64,000 nt of DNA from Hufsiella arboris (GCF_009834875.1 NZ_WVHT01000002.1:434001-498000); one strand, 5' to 3'; shown: positions 32,385-41,197, numbered from the stretch's first letter. Made by a program: numbers and translations. Notes: generated by a model not told the origin, from the sequence alone.

Positions 32385-33695
32385 TTAAACGGTTTTAACA
32401 TCGCGTGTATCGAAATCTTCGATATCGGAAATGTAATTATTCAAGATCAGGAAATCATAAAGCGGTTTGGCTTCGGCAGAAACGGGCATATTACGTGTGG
32501 TGACGATTTGATTATTTTTTTTGTCAAGGTAAGGGTAGGCATAAAGCTTTACGTTTTTGCTGAAAAGGTCGCTCACATAAGCCAGCAATTCATCGGTGTA
32601 ATTCTCGGTAAAACTGTTTGAATCAAAAATCCGCTTCAAATTTGCCACGTTGGTAGAAATTCCAACACTATGAGGCTTACAACGGGATAAATACTGCGCG
32701 AGTTTATGATTCCTGGAAAAATTAGTTACAATTACGTTATTGCCGGTTGCACTTAGTTCCTCAGCCCGCTTCGCGAATAAAAGCAGGTCATCCGTGTTAA
32801 GCTGCTGATTTTCGCCCAGCATGTTCGCCATTAAAACCTCGATCAGTACGACGAGGTTTTCCTCGTGTACGTCCTGGCATTGTTTAAACTGCTCAACAGC
32901 CCGGTTAAAGAGATCGAAGTTTGGGGTTGATTTTTGCCTGTACTTCGTTCGAAGGATCATAATATCCTTTTTATAAAGCAAATCTTTCGGTTGTTTGGCG
33001 TTGCCATCTTTGTCGAAAATAGCAGCGGCTGAAAATCCTTTAGCCAGCAGGTAAAGATTTACCAGGCGGTCGTTCGCGGTTTTAAACAGCTCGCCATTCA
33101 GGCTGATCAAATCAATTTCAACCGAACCGACAGAAAGATTATCAACCAGCGATTCGATCATCGTTTGCACATCATTGTTATGATAAAATGCGGCATAAAC
33201 GAGATTGACGCCTAAAATACCTAAAACCTGCTGCTGCAAACTTGCGTCGCTGTCGAGTAAACGTACATGGAAAACGATATCATTAAAATTTCCACCCGGT
33301 GTAACCTGGAAACGTATTCCGAGCCACCCATGCGGATCATTTGTCTTGCTGAAATTAATAGTTGTTACCGTATTGGCAAAGGAGAAAAATGTTCGCCCAC
33401 GGTATTTTTCTGCCACTAGACGTTCTGTAAGCAGGTTGTATTCATGCGCAAGCATTTTTTCGAGCCTTGACTCGCTAACATATCTTCCGGAATCTTCCTC
33501 TCCGTAGATAGAATTACTGAATGCCATATCGTATGCCGACATGGTTTTGGCAACAGTTCCGGACGCTGCGCCGGCGGTAAAAAAGTTTCTTGCAACTTCC
33601 TGCCCGGCGCCGATCTCTGCAAATGTTCCGTAGATGGCGTAATCTAAATTTATCTTTAATGCTTTTCGCTTGGTTTCAAGTATCTCTCTGGCCAT
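32385..33695 (-). CDS. Large conserved protein of unknown function
   Basis: 436 residues starting MAREILETKRKALKINLDYA. No signal peptide and no transmembrane helix is apparent, so it is probably cytoplasmic. Recognisable blocks are YGTFAEIGAGQEVARNFFTA near 22, SFANTVTTINFSKTND near 104, GWLGIRFQV near 122, and a C-terminal part rich in hydrophobic helices. I recognise this as a family repeatedly seen in Bacteroidota and some other bacteria, but it has no assigned function and database names for it vary. It is followed at 33 bp by the PAP2 gene and preceded at 83 bp by the two membrane-protein genes, all on one strand. Confidence 0.8.
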   Translation of the reverse strand: MAREILETKRKALKINLDYAIYGTFAEIGAGQEVARNFFTAGAASGTVAKTMSAYDMAFSNSIYGEEDSGRYVSESRLEKMLAHEYNLLTERLVAEKYRGRTFFSFANTVTTINFSKTNDPHGWLGIRFQVTPGGNFNDIVFHVRLLDSDASLQQQVLGILGVNLVYAAFYHNNDVQTMIESLVDNLSVGSVEIDLISLNGELFKTANDRLVNLYLLAKGFSAAAIFDKDGNAKQPKDLLYKKDIMILRTKYRQKSTPNFDLFNRAVEQFKQCQDVHEENLVVLIEVLMANMLGENQQLNTDDLLLFAKRAEELSATGNNVIVTNFSRNHKLAQYLSRCKPHSVGISTNVANLKRIFDSNSFTENYTDELLAYVSDLFSKNVKLYAYPYLDKKNNQIVTTRNMPVSAEAKPLYDFLILNNYISDIEDFDTRDVKTV

Positions 33696-33777
33696 GGGCC
33701 AAAATTAAGAAATTTTGATCTAGTGGCGCGGCGAAATCTTGGCGGCAACGGACGACGTCCTTTTAAGCCTTGCTTCG

Positions 33778-34509
33778 TTAATACTGTTCGCCTTTGGTAG
33801 CAACTGCCCCCGAAATTTTGTTGGCGGCGTACGGTACGATGCCCACACCCAACGCAATTAGCAAAGTGGAAAGTCCAGCGAGGTCCGGCGTGCATCCTTT
33901 AGATAAATAATAATAGATATAAAAACAGCAAACACAAACTACCAAAATTATTATTAACAGGCTGCTGATAAACGCGATATACCGGCTTATACTTGGTCTA
34001 TAGTCCGTTTCAGGTAAGTGATTGGGTTCAATTGGCGATGATAATGCGAAAAGTGTTTGCGCAGTTACCTCTATAGTAGGTGGTATGTCTTTTAACTTGT
34101 CAGGATCTGAGCCTGGCACGTATAATGGGTTTTGGATTGTCAGCTTTGCAAGTTCATTTTCCTTTAAAGCCTCCACAACATTAAAGTCCTTCAGTCCGGT
34201 GCCAAATAATAAAGAGAAAAGAACAACGAAAATTGCTAATGGAAGAAAAGAAAGAACCCACTCACCAAAAGACAATGTATGCTCTTCTGGCAAACAAATA
34301 CCTTTTTCAATCTTAATGGAATCAATTGAAGATGCAGCGATACCTGCCACAACCTGCTTTTTATTCAATGAAGTTTCGGGCGAAGGTAGAGCGCCCTTAT
34401 TTTGAGCTTCTACTGTAACCGTTGTATCACTTGCAAGGGAATCCTGAGGAGCCGCATATAGAAAAAGTCCTAAGAAAATAAGACATGTTGTGAATATTAC
34501 TTTTCTCAT
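33778..34509 (-). CDS. Unknown exported membrane protein, pair partner
   Basis: 243 residues. A signal-like helix at 3-20 (VIFTTCLIFLGLFLYAAP) is followed by a polar stretch, a helix near 85-102 (VLSFLPLAIFVVLFSLLFG), a polar loop, and a helix near 180-200 (YIAFISSLLIIILVVCVCCF). A further hydrophobic stretch lies near 214-232 (LAGLSTLLIALGVGIVPYA). I do not recognise a family. The gene starts 12 bp after the stop of the next membrane protein, so the two are an operon and probably interact. The perfect inverted repeat upstream of that partner would control both. Confidence 0.75.
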   Translation of the reverse strand: MRKVIFTTCLIFLGLFLYAAPQDSLASDTTVTVEAQNKGALPSPETSLNKKQVVAGIAASSIDSIKIEKGICLPEEHTLSFGEWVLSFLPLAIFVVLFSLLFGTGLKDFNVVEALKENELAKLTIQNPLYVPGSDPDKLKDIPPTIEVTAQTLFALSSPIEPNHLPETDYRPSISRYIAFISSLLIIILVVCVCCFYIYYYLSKGCTPDLAGLSTLLIALGVGIVPYAANKISGAVATKGEQY

Positions 34510-34521
34510 CTGTCGTGCATG

Positions 34522-35514
34522 TTAATTGTTCTTGGTTGGTGTAATGTCCTGCGGAGGACGTTTTTCGTCTGGCCGTTTACCCGCCGCCCGTATGTTCACC
34601 GCTTTATTCATCAGGTCAAACCAATAATTTGAGCCTAGTTGCAGTGCAAATGCTGTGATAAGGATGCCGATAATTTTCGCCCAGAAGTGTTTTTTCCATT
34701 CATTCAAAAAATCCTGGGAGGAAGTAAAACCTAGCGTATAACCACTTGAAGCTTCATAAACAAGCTTGATTTGTTTGACTGTGCTATCAGCTTTAGATAT
34801 CCTGGTTTTTATCGATACAGAGGTATCAGAAATATTCAGCGAGTTAAGCTCACCCGCTTTTGATAAGTTGGCGGTAATGTTATCAACTGCTTTTCCGAGT
34901 TTTTCCTTATCACGTAATGCATCCTGTGTTATTTTTACCGTATCAATATTTAAAATTACGGACAATACAATTGCGATGATGAGAAGCATCGTGCGGGTTT
35001 TTCGTTTGTACCAGCCCCCTGCTCGATCCATTGTGCTGTTATAAAAATCTTCGATTCTTTTTTCAAACTCTGCTACCTGGCGTCCGGGATCGGAGTGTAT
35101 CGCCTCAACCTGTATTGCAAAGTCATACAGTATTTTCTTCAGGGGAACAGGTATCACAAGTTTATCAACAGACTCACTTAATTTCACTTTACCATAATCA
35201 GACTTGCCGTCTTCACTACTGTTTTTAAATTGCTCAATGACAGCGAGAACGAAATTTTTAGCCGGAATGTAGGCGGGGTAACGACCGTTTTTCTTCATTA
35301 ACGATTGTATGTGCGGGCTCCTTGCAATATTTCGTTGGATAAAAAACTTCCAATCCTTATCGAAGAAGATATGCTCAAGTGCGAATTTTAATTGCTTTGG
35401 CCGTAAACGCAGTCCTCCGGCGATAGCCTCATTAATTGCCGATAAAATGAGGCTTCCGATGAAATAAGTAAACGACAGAAGTATAACCAGGTCAAGTACA
35501 GGAGAAATAGACAT
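34522..35514 (-). CDS. Conserved membrane protein of unknown function
   Basis: 330 residues. An N-terminal membrane helix (LVILLSFTYFIGSLILSAIN) leads into EAIAGGLRLRPKQLKFALE. A cytoplasmic region with YPAYIPAKNFVLAVIEQF and FEKRIEDFYNSTMDRAGGWY follows, then KRKTRTMLLIIAIVLSVILN as a second helix with NIDTVKITQDALRD. A last helix near 290 is LITAFALQLGSNYWFDLM. The FYNSTMDRAGGWYKRKT / NIDT pattern recurs in a scattered bacterial family that has no named function. It lies upstream of and linked to the other membrane gene (12 bp), and is divergent from the sulfite-oxidase-like gene with an inverted-repeat operator between them. Confidence 0.75.
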   Translation of the reverse strand: MSISPVLDLVILLSFTYFIGSLILSAINEAIAGGLRLRPKQLKFALEHIFFDKDWKFFIQRNIARSPHIQSLMKKNGRYPAYIPAKNFVLAVIEQFKNSSEDGKSDYGKVKLSESVDKLVIPVPLKKILYDFAIQVEAIHSDPGRQVAEFEKRIEDFYNSTMDRAGGWYKRKTRTMLLIIAIVLSVILNIDTVKITQDALRDKEKLGKAVDNITANLSKAGELNSLNISDTSVSIKTRISKADSTVKQIKLVYEASSGYTLGFTSSQDFLNEWKKHFWAKIIGILITAFALQLGSNYWFDLMNKAVNIRAAGKRPDEKRPPQDITPTKNN

Positions 35515-35595
35515 GCATAGATTTTAGGTTTCTTAAAGGCACCGGGCAGCACCTCGCGACAATCCAATAAATATATTCAGACGGCATGATGTAAT

Positions 35596-35617
35596 AAATA
35601 GCTATTTCTAGCTATTT
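35596..35617. promoter_or_regulatory. Candidate operator 1: inverted repeat AAATAGCTA / TAGCTATTT
   Basis: Perfect inverted repeat with 9-bp arms and the 4-nt spacer TTTC, between the divergent membrane-protein operon and the sulfite-oxidase-like gene (79 and 54 bp from the two starts). The same bases also read as two tandem copies of TAGCTATTTC at a 10-bp period, typical of response-regulator sites. A near-identical site occurs at 36788-36811. Confidence 0.6.
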
Positions 35618-35670
35618 CTAAGTCTATTTTTAGTTGAACAGATGATTTCAACGCGGTCTTTCTTATTTTT

Positions 35671-36381
35671 ATGGTAATAAAATTACCTATGGAGGAAGAT
35701 AAACTAGCAAGAATAATCGAGGCCCGGATGAAACTGAAAGCTCGGTTTCAGGATAAAATAAAAGAAACTCCGTCACTATCCGACAATGCTCCGAAAGGAA
35801 CCGGCGAGATAAACAGGCACGGCATGCCAGGCATCCCGATCGGGCAAACCGTTACAGGTAAATGGCCGGTTTTGGACCTGGGCTATCAGCCAAACATTTC
35901 ACTCGACCGTTGGCGGCTAATTATCGACGGCGCGGTTGAAAATTCCTTGCGTTTGACATGGAAAGAGTTTATTGCTTTACCTCAAACAAAGGACACGTCG
36001 GATTTCCATTGCGTAACAACCTGGTCGAAGCTTAATATGCACTGGAAAGGAGTAAGCCTGTTGGATCTGGCTGCGTTAGTCCATCCGGTGGAAGCTGCAA
36101 CTCATATCATGTGCTATGGATATGATACTTACACAACGAACTTATCCTTGGAAGAAGCGCTTAAACCAGATGTACTTTTAGTGCATACCTATGATGGACA
36201 ACCGTTACCGAAAGAACATGGAGGTCCGGTACGCATGATTACGCCTCAATTATATGCCTGGAAAGGCTCGAAATGGATCAAAAGAATTGAGTTTTTGACA
36301 GAAGACAAACTCGGTTTCTGGGAGGATAGAGGTTATTCCAATACAGCCTATCCCTGGCGAAACGATCGTTATAGTGACTAA
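35671..36381 (+). CDS. Sulfite-oxidase-like molybdopterin oxidoreductase
   Basis: 236 residues of the sulfite-oxidase/YedY fold (oxidoreductase molybdopterin-binding domain). The cysteine that should bind molybdenum is in DFHCVTTWSK near residue 114, and the pterin-binding block is YGYDTYTTNLSLEEAL near 150. HTYDGQPLPKEHGGPVRMIT near 174 and WKGSKWIKRIEFL complete the domain. There is no signal peptide or Tat motif, so it should be cytoplasmic. The family includes unnamed sulfite-oxidase-like enzymes with no known substrate. The start could be the ATG at 35671 or 35689; both lie before the first domain. Confidence 0.85.
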   Translation: MVIKLPMEEDKLARIIEARMKLKARFQDKIKETPSLSDNAPKGTGEINRHGMPGIPIGQTVTGKWPVLDLGYQPNISLDRWRLIIDGAVENSLRLTWKEFIALPQTKDTSDFHCVTTWSKLNMHWKGVSLLDLAALVHPVEAATHIMCYGYDTYTTNLSLEEALKPDVLLVHTYDGQPLPKEHGGPVRMITPQLYAWKGSKWIKRIEFLTEDKLGFWEDRGYSNTAYPWRNDRYSD

Positions 36382-36430
36382 CAAAATGGATGTTATAAAT
36401 GCTGACTTCCTTAATAATCACTAATATATT

Positions 36431-36630
36431 TTTTGAAGCGCAGCAGCAGTTCGACGGCTAAAGTTTGTTCCGGCTTTCCGCTAATACTGCACAGGCCTTA
36501 GCCACGTGGCCGGTATCCGCTTCAATCCGGGCTAAAATGCAAAGGCTGTCCTCCGATTTTGGGTAGTTTACGGTCAAGCTGAACATAGAGAACTGCACTG
36601 ACATCAATAAACCCAATGGCGGCGGCAGCT
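36431..36630 (+). repeat. Dispersed intergenic repeat, copy C
   Basis: Begins TTTTGAAGCGCAGCAGCAG and has TTCCGGCTTTCCGCTAATAC, GCACAGGCCTTAGCCAC, GGCCGGTATCCGCTTCAATC and GGGCTAAAATGCAAAGG. It ends with AAGCTGAACATAGAG and CATCAATAAACCCAATGG, the same second half as copies A and B. It is closest to copy A. Confidence 0.8.
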
Positions 36631-36787
36631 CCAATATTGAATTAGGACTATAGCTAACAGCCGGATTACCGGGGCCTATAAACACAAGGCATTGCTTCCT
36701 TAAAACTACCTTCAACAGTATCTTATCGGCAACCTTTTAAATGTCAGTGAAAAATAGAGATAACGAATTGTGTTAATCAGGCATTAC

Positions 36788-36811
36788 AAAATAGCTATTA
36801 TTAGCTATTTT
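36788..36811. promoter_or_regulatory. Candidate operator 2: inverted repeat AAAATAGCTA / TAGCTATTTT
   Basis: Perfect inverted repeat with 10-bp arms and spacer TTAT, 130 bp before the first coiled-coil gene. The nine inner bases of each arm are identical to operator 1 (35596-35617). It also reads as tandem TAGCTATTAT / TAGCTATTTT at a 10-bp period. Confidence 0.6.
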
Positions 36812-36940
36812 ATTTCAAGACCATTCGCTGTATTTTGTATTTGTATGATAAGTCACACAACTCCTTGTCTGACTTACTTGCTCAACCAGTAAAAACCAAA
36901 TCCTATTGCCCCACCGGTTTGGCGTGACAAAGCAAATATT

Positions 36941-37321
36941 ATGGATAAAACTTTCAGGCTCATTTTAATTGGCATCATCGCTTTGTTGGTGATTAACGGT
37001 ATATTTTCTCTTTTTCAAAATAGTAACATTAACGAAGCGCTGCGGGGAGTAAAGCGGGCCGAAAAGCTTTCCGATTCCGTTTTAATGCATCTGCAGGAAA
37101 GCCAGGACAAACTAAACATCGTGTTAAAAGAGCTTGACGAGAGTAAATCGTACATACAGGCGTTAAAAGTAAAAGCCGAAATAAGTGAGCTTGAAAAGAA
37201 AACCAAGGATAAAGTCACCAATAAAAAACTGGATAGTTTAGACGAGGAAAGGAAAAAGTTGGAAGCCGAGCAGGAAAAATTTAAAAGTGATTCGACTATC
37301 GGATTTAAGGTAAAAAAATAG
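36941..37321 (+). CDS. Small membrane-anchored coiled-coil protein
   Basis: 126 residues. One N-terminal helix (LILIGIIALLVINGIFSLF) is followed by a long charged region from about residue 30 rich in K, E, L and D with heptad spacing (SVLMHLQESQDKLNIVLKEL and KLDSLDEERKKLEAEQEKF), as in a coiled coil. No family is recognised. It is 5 bp before the next coiled-coil gene and lies downstream of the second inverted-repeat operator. The pair suggests two membrane-anchored coiled-coil partners. Confidence 0.7.
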   Translation: MDKTFRLILIGIIALLVINGIFSLFQNSNINEALRGVKRAEKLSDSVLMHLQESQDKLNIVLKELDESKSYIQALKVKAEISELEKKTKDKVTNKKLDSLDEERKKLEAEQEKFKSDSTIGFKVKK

Positions 37322-37326
37322 CGGCG

Positions 37327-37896
37327 ATGAAAACAAATGTACTGAGACTCGTGATTTTTCTTCTTTTTAGCATTGGCTGTCAGACAAAAGGGTGGTGCCA
37401 GAAAACTAAAACCTTCACGTTAGAAGATTGTCAGGTGAATACTGTTTTGCAAGCCGACAAAGGCGATAGTGTGCTGATCATGTGCGATACTGTTTACGTT
37501 GTCAACGCAAAGACTTTTCATTTGCTGGAAAACTTGAATAACAAGTTTAGGAGCGGCGACTACATTCCTAAACAATTATATAGTAACGCTTCACAAACTA
37601 TTCAAGTGCAAAAGGAGACCTTGGAAAGGAATCAGCAAGAATACGATCAGCTTAAACTGCGTTTTGACAGCCTGGCAAATAACGCGATAAAAGTTATAGA
37701 CAGCGCTACTGGTGGTATAAAGGATGCGCAGGTTTCGATAAGCGCAGCAATGGATGATACGCAAAAGTTAAAAGCCGAACTTCAAAATGTACAGGCTTTG
37801 CTTGAAAAGGAAAAGAAACAGCGGTTGAAAACAAAGATTACCTGGGGAATCGGCGGTGCAGTAGTAGGTGTTATTGCCGGGCTGCTGGCATTTTAA
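37327..37896 (+). CDS. Exported coiled-coil protein with C-terminal helix
   Basis: 189 residues. A signal-like N-terminus (MKTNVLRLVIFLLFSIGCQT) is followed by a small exported region with three cysteines, then a helical part with coiled-coil character (KETLERNQQEYDQLKLRFDS). The C-terminal helix is WGIGGAVVGVIAGLLAF. GC at the end of the signal (SIGC) could be a lipobox, but it fits poorly. It has no recognised family. It is probably read with the 36941 gene (5-bp gap). A role as spanin-like or complex-bridging partner is only a guess. Confidence 0.65.
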   Translation: MKTNVLRLVIFLLFSIGCQTKGWCQKTKTFTLEDCQVNTVLQADKGDSVLIMCDTVYVVNAKTFHLLENLNNKFRSGDYIPKQLYSNASQTIQVQKETLERNQQEYDQLKLRFDSLANNAIKVIDSATGGIKDAQVSISAAMDDTQKLKAELQNVQALLEKEKKQRLKTKITWGIGGAVVGVIAGLLAF

Positions 37897-37925
37897 GTAT
37901 TGCAGTTAGTTGGTTGTGATTTTGC

Positions 37926-38399
37926 TTACTCCGTTATTACAGCTGCAGCATCGCCCTGAATGTCACTTTGTTGTTTGATAGAAAATGATTGGCTGGCAGG
38001 AAGTTTTTTAGTGCTCACATCAAGGTTTGAAACTTCATAACCAGTGCATCTAACTTGCAATGTGATTTTCTTATCCTGACACTCTTTCGGAACTATAATT
38101 TTAAATGTACCGTCGGCATTGGTAACCGATGAATACGAGGTTCCCATTATGACGATAGTGGCTCCTTGTAAAGGGCCGTTTTTCGTTATATCGTAAACAT
38201 TTCCCGAGATGTAGGCATTGGAATTCTTTTCCCTCGCAGCGTTGCTTCGTTCATTTCGGGGGAAATTTTTAACTGACTTATAACCGGATGATGTTTCTGA
38301 TTTCACCGCGATAGGAGCGATCAGGATAGTTGCACATAATGCTGATTTAAGGAAAAAATTCATCATTGGCTTGCTTTGCATCATCTTCATCAATGTCAT
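37926..38399 (-). CDS. Exported carboxypeptidase-regulatory-like domain protein
   Basis: 157 residues with a signal peptide (about 1-34) and one CarboxypepD_reg-like beta-sandwich, shown by ISGNVYDITKNGPLQGATIV, NADGTFKIIV and KKITLQVRCTGYEVSNLDV. This domain usually sits at the N-terminus of TonB-dependent outer-membrane receptors; here it stands alone. It has no receptor part in the flanks. It may bind surface or periplasmic partners; its function is unknown. It is a single gene, convergent with the coiled-coil pair. Confidence 0.75.
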   Translation of the reverse strand: MTLMKMMQSKPMMNFFLKSALCATILIAPIAVKSETSSGYKSVKNFPRNERSNAAREKNSNAYISGNVYDITKNGPLQGATIVIMGTSYSSVTNADGTFKIIVPKECQDKKITLQVRCTGYEVSNLDVSTKKLPASQSFSIKQQSDIQGDAAAVITE

Positions 38400-38650
38400 A
38401 AAAAAATGAATTATCGGTCGTTAACTACGGTCAGGTATTACCGAAGATAAAGAATCACTTTTGCAGGCAGCAAATAAATTTGAATAATTGTCATTTTTAC
38501 ATCACTTCTTTTGAATCGTTTAAGATTTTGTAAAAATGTTTGCGAGGTGTCGCCAAATTTAAATTTTACAAATTTGCAATCAGTGTCGTAAAAAAGAATT
38601 AATCTTCGAAAAGGCGCAAAGACGTCATCCAGGATCTAGATCAACTAATG

Positions 38651-41197
38651 CTATAATTCCTTTTTTAAGTCATTGCCAGATCTTTCCTTGATTTTATTAG
38701 TTTTTCGTGTTTTCGTTTTTTCTTTGATGTAGATGTCCTGCTGAGGGAATGGAATTTCGATATTGTTTTCCCGGAATGCAAAATCAATAGCCTGAATGAT
38801 GTCACTTTTTACAGCCAGCCAGTCATTAAAATGACGAACCCAAAAGAATAGCTTAAAATCGACTGAACTACTGTTAAAATCCAACAGAATAACCGCCGGT
38901 TGCGGATGGCTCATTATGCGATGTTCGGCAAGCAACACATCAGTTAAAACCTGCTTAGCTTTCCCGAGGTCGGTGCCATAGGCGACTCCAATGGGAATGT
39001 CGACTCGCCGGCTATTACTACCGAGTGTCCAATTGATAAGGTGCTGATTCAGCAAATCCCCATTTGGTATAATCATGTCAGAACCTTCCCAGGTAGAAAT
39101 TATGCTGCTGCGGAATCCAATTGACGTCATCGTGCCGGACTTACCACCAATTTCTACGATATCGCCAACGCTAACCGGCTTTTCAAAAGAAATGATCAGG
39201 CCGCTTACCAGGTTATTAACGAGAGTCTGTAAGCCAAATCCGATACCAACTCCCAACGCTCCAATTATGATGGTAATCCGATCCATCGGTATGCCTGCTG
39301 CGGCGAAAGCCAGGAATAAACCAGTACTTAGAATCCCAATTCGTATTAGCAGGAGCCAACTGCCGATTTCTTTCTTTAATGGATTATGGGATGCATTATC
39401 AAAGTCTTTATCCGCCGCGAAAAATGATACAACTTTAGAAACGCCGGTCGACAAGATGATAATTCCGAAAAAAACCAATATGCTTTTTATGGTATAAGAG
39501 GTATTACCAATCATTCTTTCCTGAAAAAGGAAATCGTGCAGTGGCTCGGTTATAAGTCTGAAAGAGTAGAAGTTGCGGCCGAACAAAATGAACCAGCCGA
39601 TTATGAGGAAAACGTAAAGTATCAGAGGAGCTTTATCACCAACACGCTTAAAATTTATGTAAAATGATTTTCCTTCGGGCCCTTTGTATGCCTGTGAGGC
39701 CAATGAAAGCGCTTCGTTGATTAAACGTATTGTCCAAAGGAACGATACACCGATGACTACATTGAAATAACCGCTGTTTCCTAATGTTTTGCTCATATTA
39801 TATCTTCCAAACATGTTTAATATAAGGGATAACGATTCGAGACAAATCACGAAGGCGATAAAATAAAGAATGCTTTTTTCTTTTAGTTCATTCCGGTGGC
39901 CTTTCAGGAGTATTACTGAGCAAACAATTATTCCGCACAACGCCAACAGAAGCATCATCCATCTTTCAACTCTTGACGCTTGCAGGATGGAATTATCTGC
40001 GCATGCAAGCAAAAACAGAAAAAATATTGCCAGCCAGGAATAGAGCCAGTACTTTGAGATAAATTTTCTGAATAAAACTGTTAATGATAACGCGGTAGTT
40101 ATCCATAAAAGCGCTTTAAATAAAAATGGAGGATTGGGAAATACAAATTGGAAAAGGCTTATGACAATAATCAGTGCCGATAATAAGGGGTGATGAAGCA
40201 CTAATTTGTCCGCAACATCCTTTTCTGAAATGCCTTCACTTAACAGTTTGGTTTTTAAAGATTTTAAGAAAATATATACGGTTATAACGAGCAAGATAAG
40301 AACAGCTATTTTATCAACATTGGCTAATGCATAGAATTTAAAAGCTAACATGCCTTTCACTGCTGAATAGGTTATTATTTCTGAAAACGGACGAGCAAAG
40401 GCGACCGAAGCCCATAAATCAGGCATCTCCCTGTTTAGCGAACTGGATGATATATTCTTTCTGAAATTTTCAATTTCATTTAAATCTGAACTGTAACGGA
40501 TTACAGATCTATTCACCCTGATCTGTAAATTTCTGACGCTGTTTAATGTTGAATTTAATAAATTGATGTTTGGCGTTAGCTCAATAGTAATTGTTTGTAA
40601 TTTTTTTTCGTAATGCAATAGATCTGCTGAATCTTTTGGAAGCTGATAAATTAAAGGCTGGCTCGCGAGTGAGTCAATTTCGTTTCGAAAACCTGTAAGA
40701 CTTTTGTAATACTTGTCGAGTGAAACTTTTCGTGCCAGGGCCTTATTATACAGCTCTGAAATAATTATTGCCGAGGTGGCCAGGTTTCGATGCGTCTGGG
40801 AAGTACCAGTATTGGTAAATACGCCGTCGCCGGCAATCCGATGCAGGCGGTCGAGATCGTTTAAATCTTCAACGATGCCGGTCGTATCAATACCGCTTTT
40901 CAAAAAGGACTTTATTTTATCGTTAGTCTTCAGGATTTTTTCCAATATTTCATCCTGTTTGATACCGGCTTGACTGTCTTTGAATTCTGAAATATTTTTC
41001 TTTTCCGCTTCTTCTATTTGTTTTCTATAGGTAGAAAGGTAGCTGTCAATAGAATCTGTCGCATCAACTTTAACTGAATCATTTTGCTGACCGTATGATA
41101 CTATCGAGGAGTAAACGATAAATATTATAAGCCATGCTTTTTTTGCCGGTATTGAAAGGAACTGAAGCGACTTTGAAATAAAATTGAAACGAGTCAT
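38651..41197 (-). CDS. Large MscS-family mechanosensitive channel
   Basis: 848-residue member of the extended MscS (MscK/MscM-like) group. After a signal or first helix (AWLIIFIVYSSIVS) comes a periplasmic helical region of about 260 residues, then roughly ten membrane helices. The MscS pore and beta domain is near residues 640-800, with GALGVGIGFGLQTLVNNLVS, FEKPVSVGDIVEIGGKSG and the IPNGDLLNQHLINW block. It opens at high membrane tension to protect against osmotic shock; the large N-terminal extension resembles MscK. It is a single gene with a long upstream gap. Confidence 0.9.
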   Translation of the reverse strand: MTRFNFISKSLQFLSIPAKKAWLIIFIVYSSIVSYGQQNDSVKVDATDSIDSYLSTYRKQIEEAEKKNISEFKDSQAGIKQDEILEKILKTNDKIKSFLKSGIDTTGIVEDLNDLDRLHRIAGDGVFTNTGTSQTHRNLATSAIIISELYNKALARKVSLDKYYKSLTGFRNEIDSLASQPLIYQLPKDSADLLHYEKKLQTITIELTPNINLLNSTLNSVRNLQIRVNRSVIRYSSDLNEIENFRKNISSSSLNREMPDLWASVAFARPFSEIITYSAVKGMLAFKFYALANVDKIAVLILLVITVYIFLKSLKTKLLSEGISEKDVADKLVLHHPLLSALIIVISLFQFVFPNPPFLFKALLWITTALSLTVLFRKFISKYWLYSWLAIFFLFLLACADNSILQASRVERWMMLLLALCGIIVCSVILLKGHRNELKEKSILYFIAFVICLESLSLILNMFGRYNMSKTLGNSGYFNVVIGVSFLWTIRLINEALSLASQAYKGPEGKSFYINFKRVGDKAPLILYVFLIIGWFILFGRNFYSFRLITEPLHDFLFQERMIGNTSYTIKSILVFFGIIILSTGVSKVVSFFAADKDFDNASHNPLKKEIGSWLLLIRIGILSTGLFLAFAAAGIPMDRITIIIGALGVGIGFGLQTLVNNLVSGLIISFEKPVSVGDIVEIGGKSGTMTSIGFRSSIISTWEGSDMIIPNGDLLNQHLINWTLGSNSRRVDIPIGVAYGTDLGKAKQVLTDVLLAEHRIMSHPQPAVILLDFNSSSVDFKLFFWVRHFNDWLAVKSDIIQAIDFAFRENNIEIPFPQQDIYIKEKTKTRKTNKIKERSGNDLKKEL

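Larger units (their letters stand above)
36382..36940. other. Gene-free region with repeat copy C and operator 2
   Basis: About 560 bases between the sulfite-oxidase-like gene and the coiled-coil pair. It contains one dispersed repeat (36431-36630) and the second inverted-repeat operator (36788-36811). An 85-residue frame on the minus strand runs through the repeat, but matches no family and is rejected. Confidence 0.6.

Noticed and set aside
36458-36715. 85-residue frame on the minus strand across the repeat
   Set aside because: It runs through repeat copy C and shares sequence with other copies; no domain and no start signal. Best seen as an artefact of the repeat.
37327-37390. Lipobox at the start of the 37327 protein
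   Set aside because: The IGC site is not followed by a good lipoprotein context, so I keep it as a plain signal peptide or anchor.
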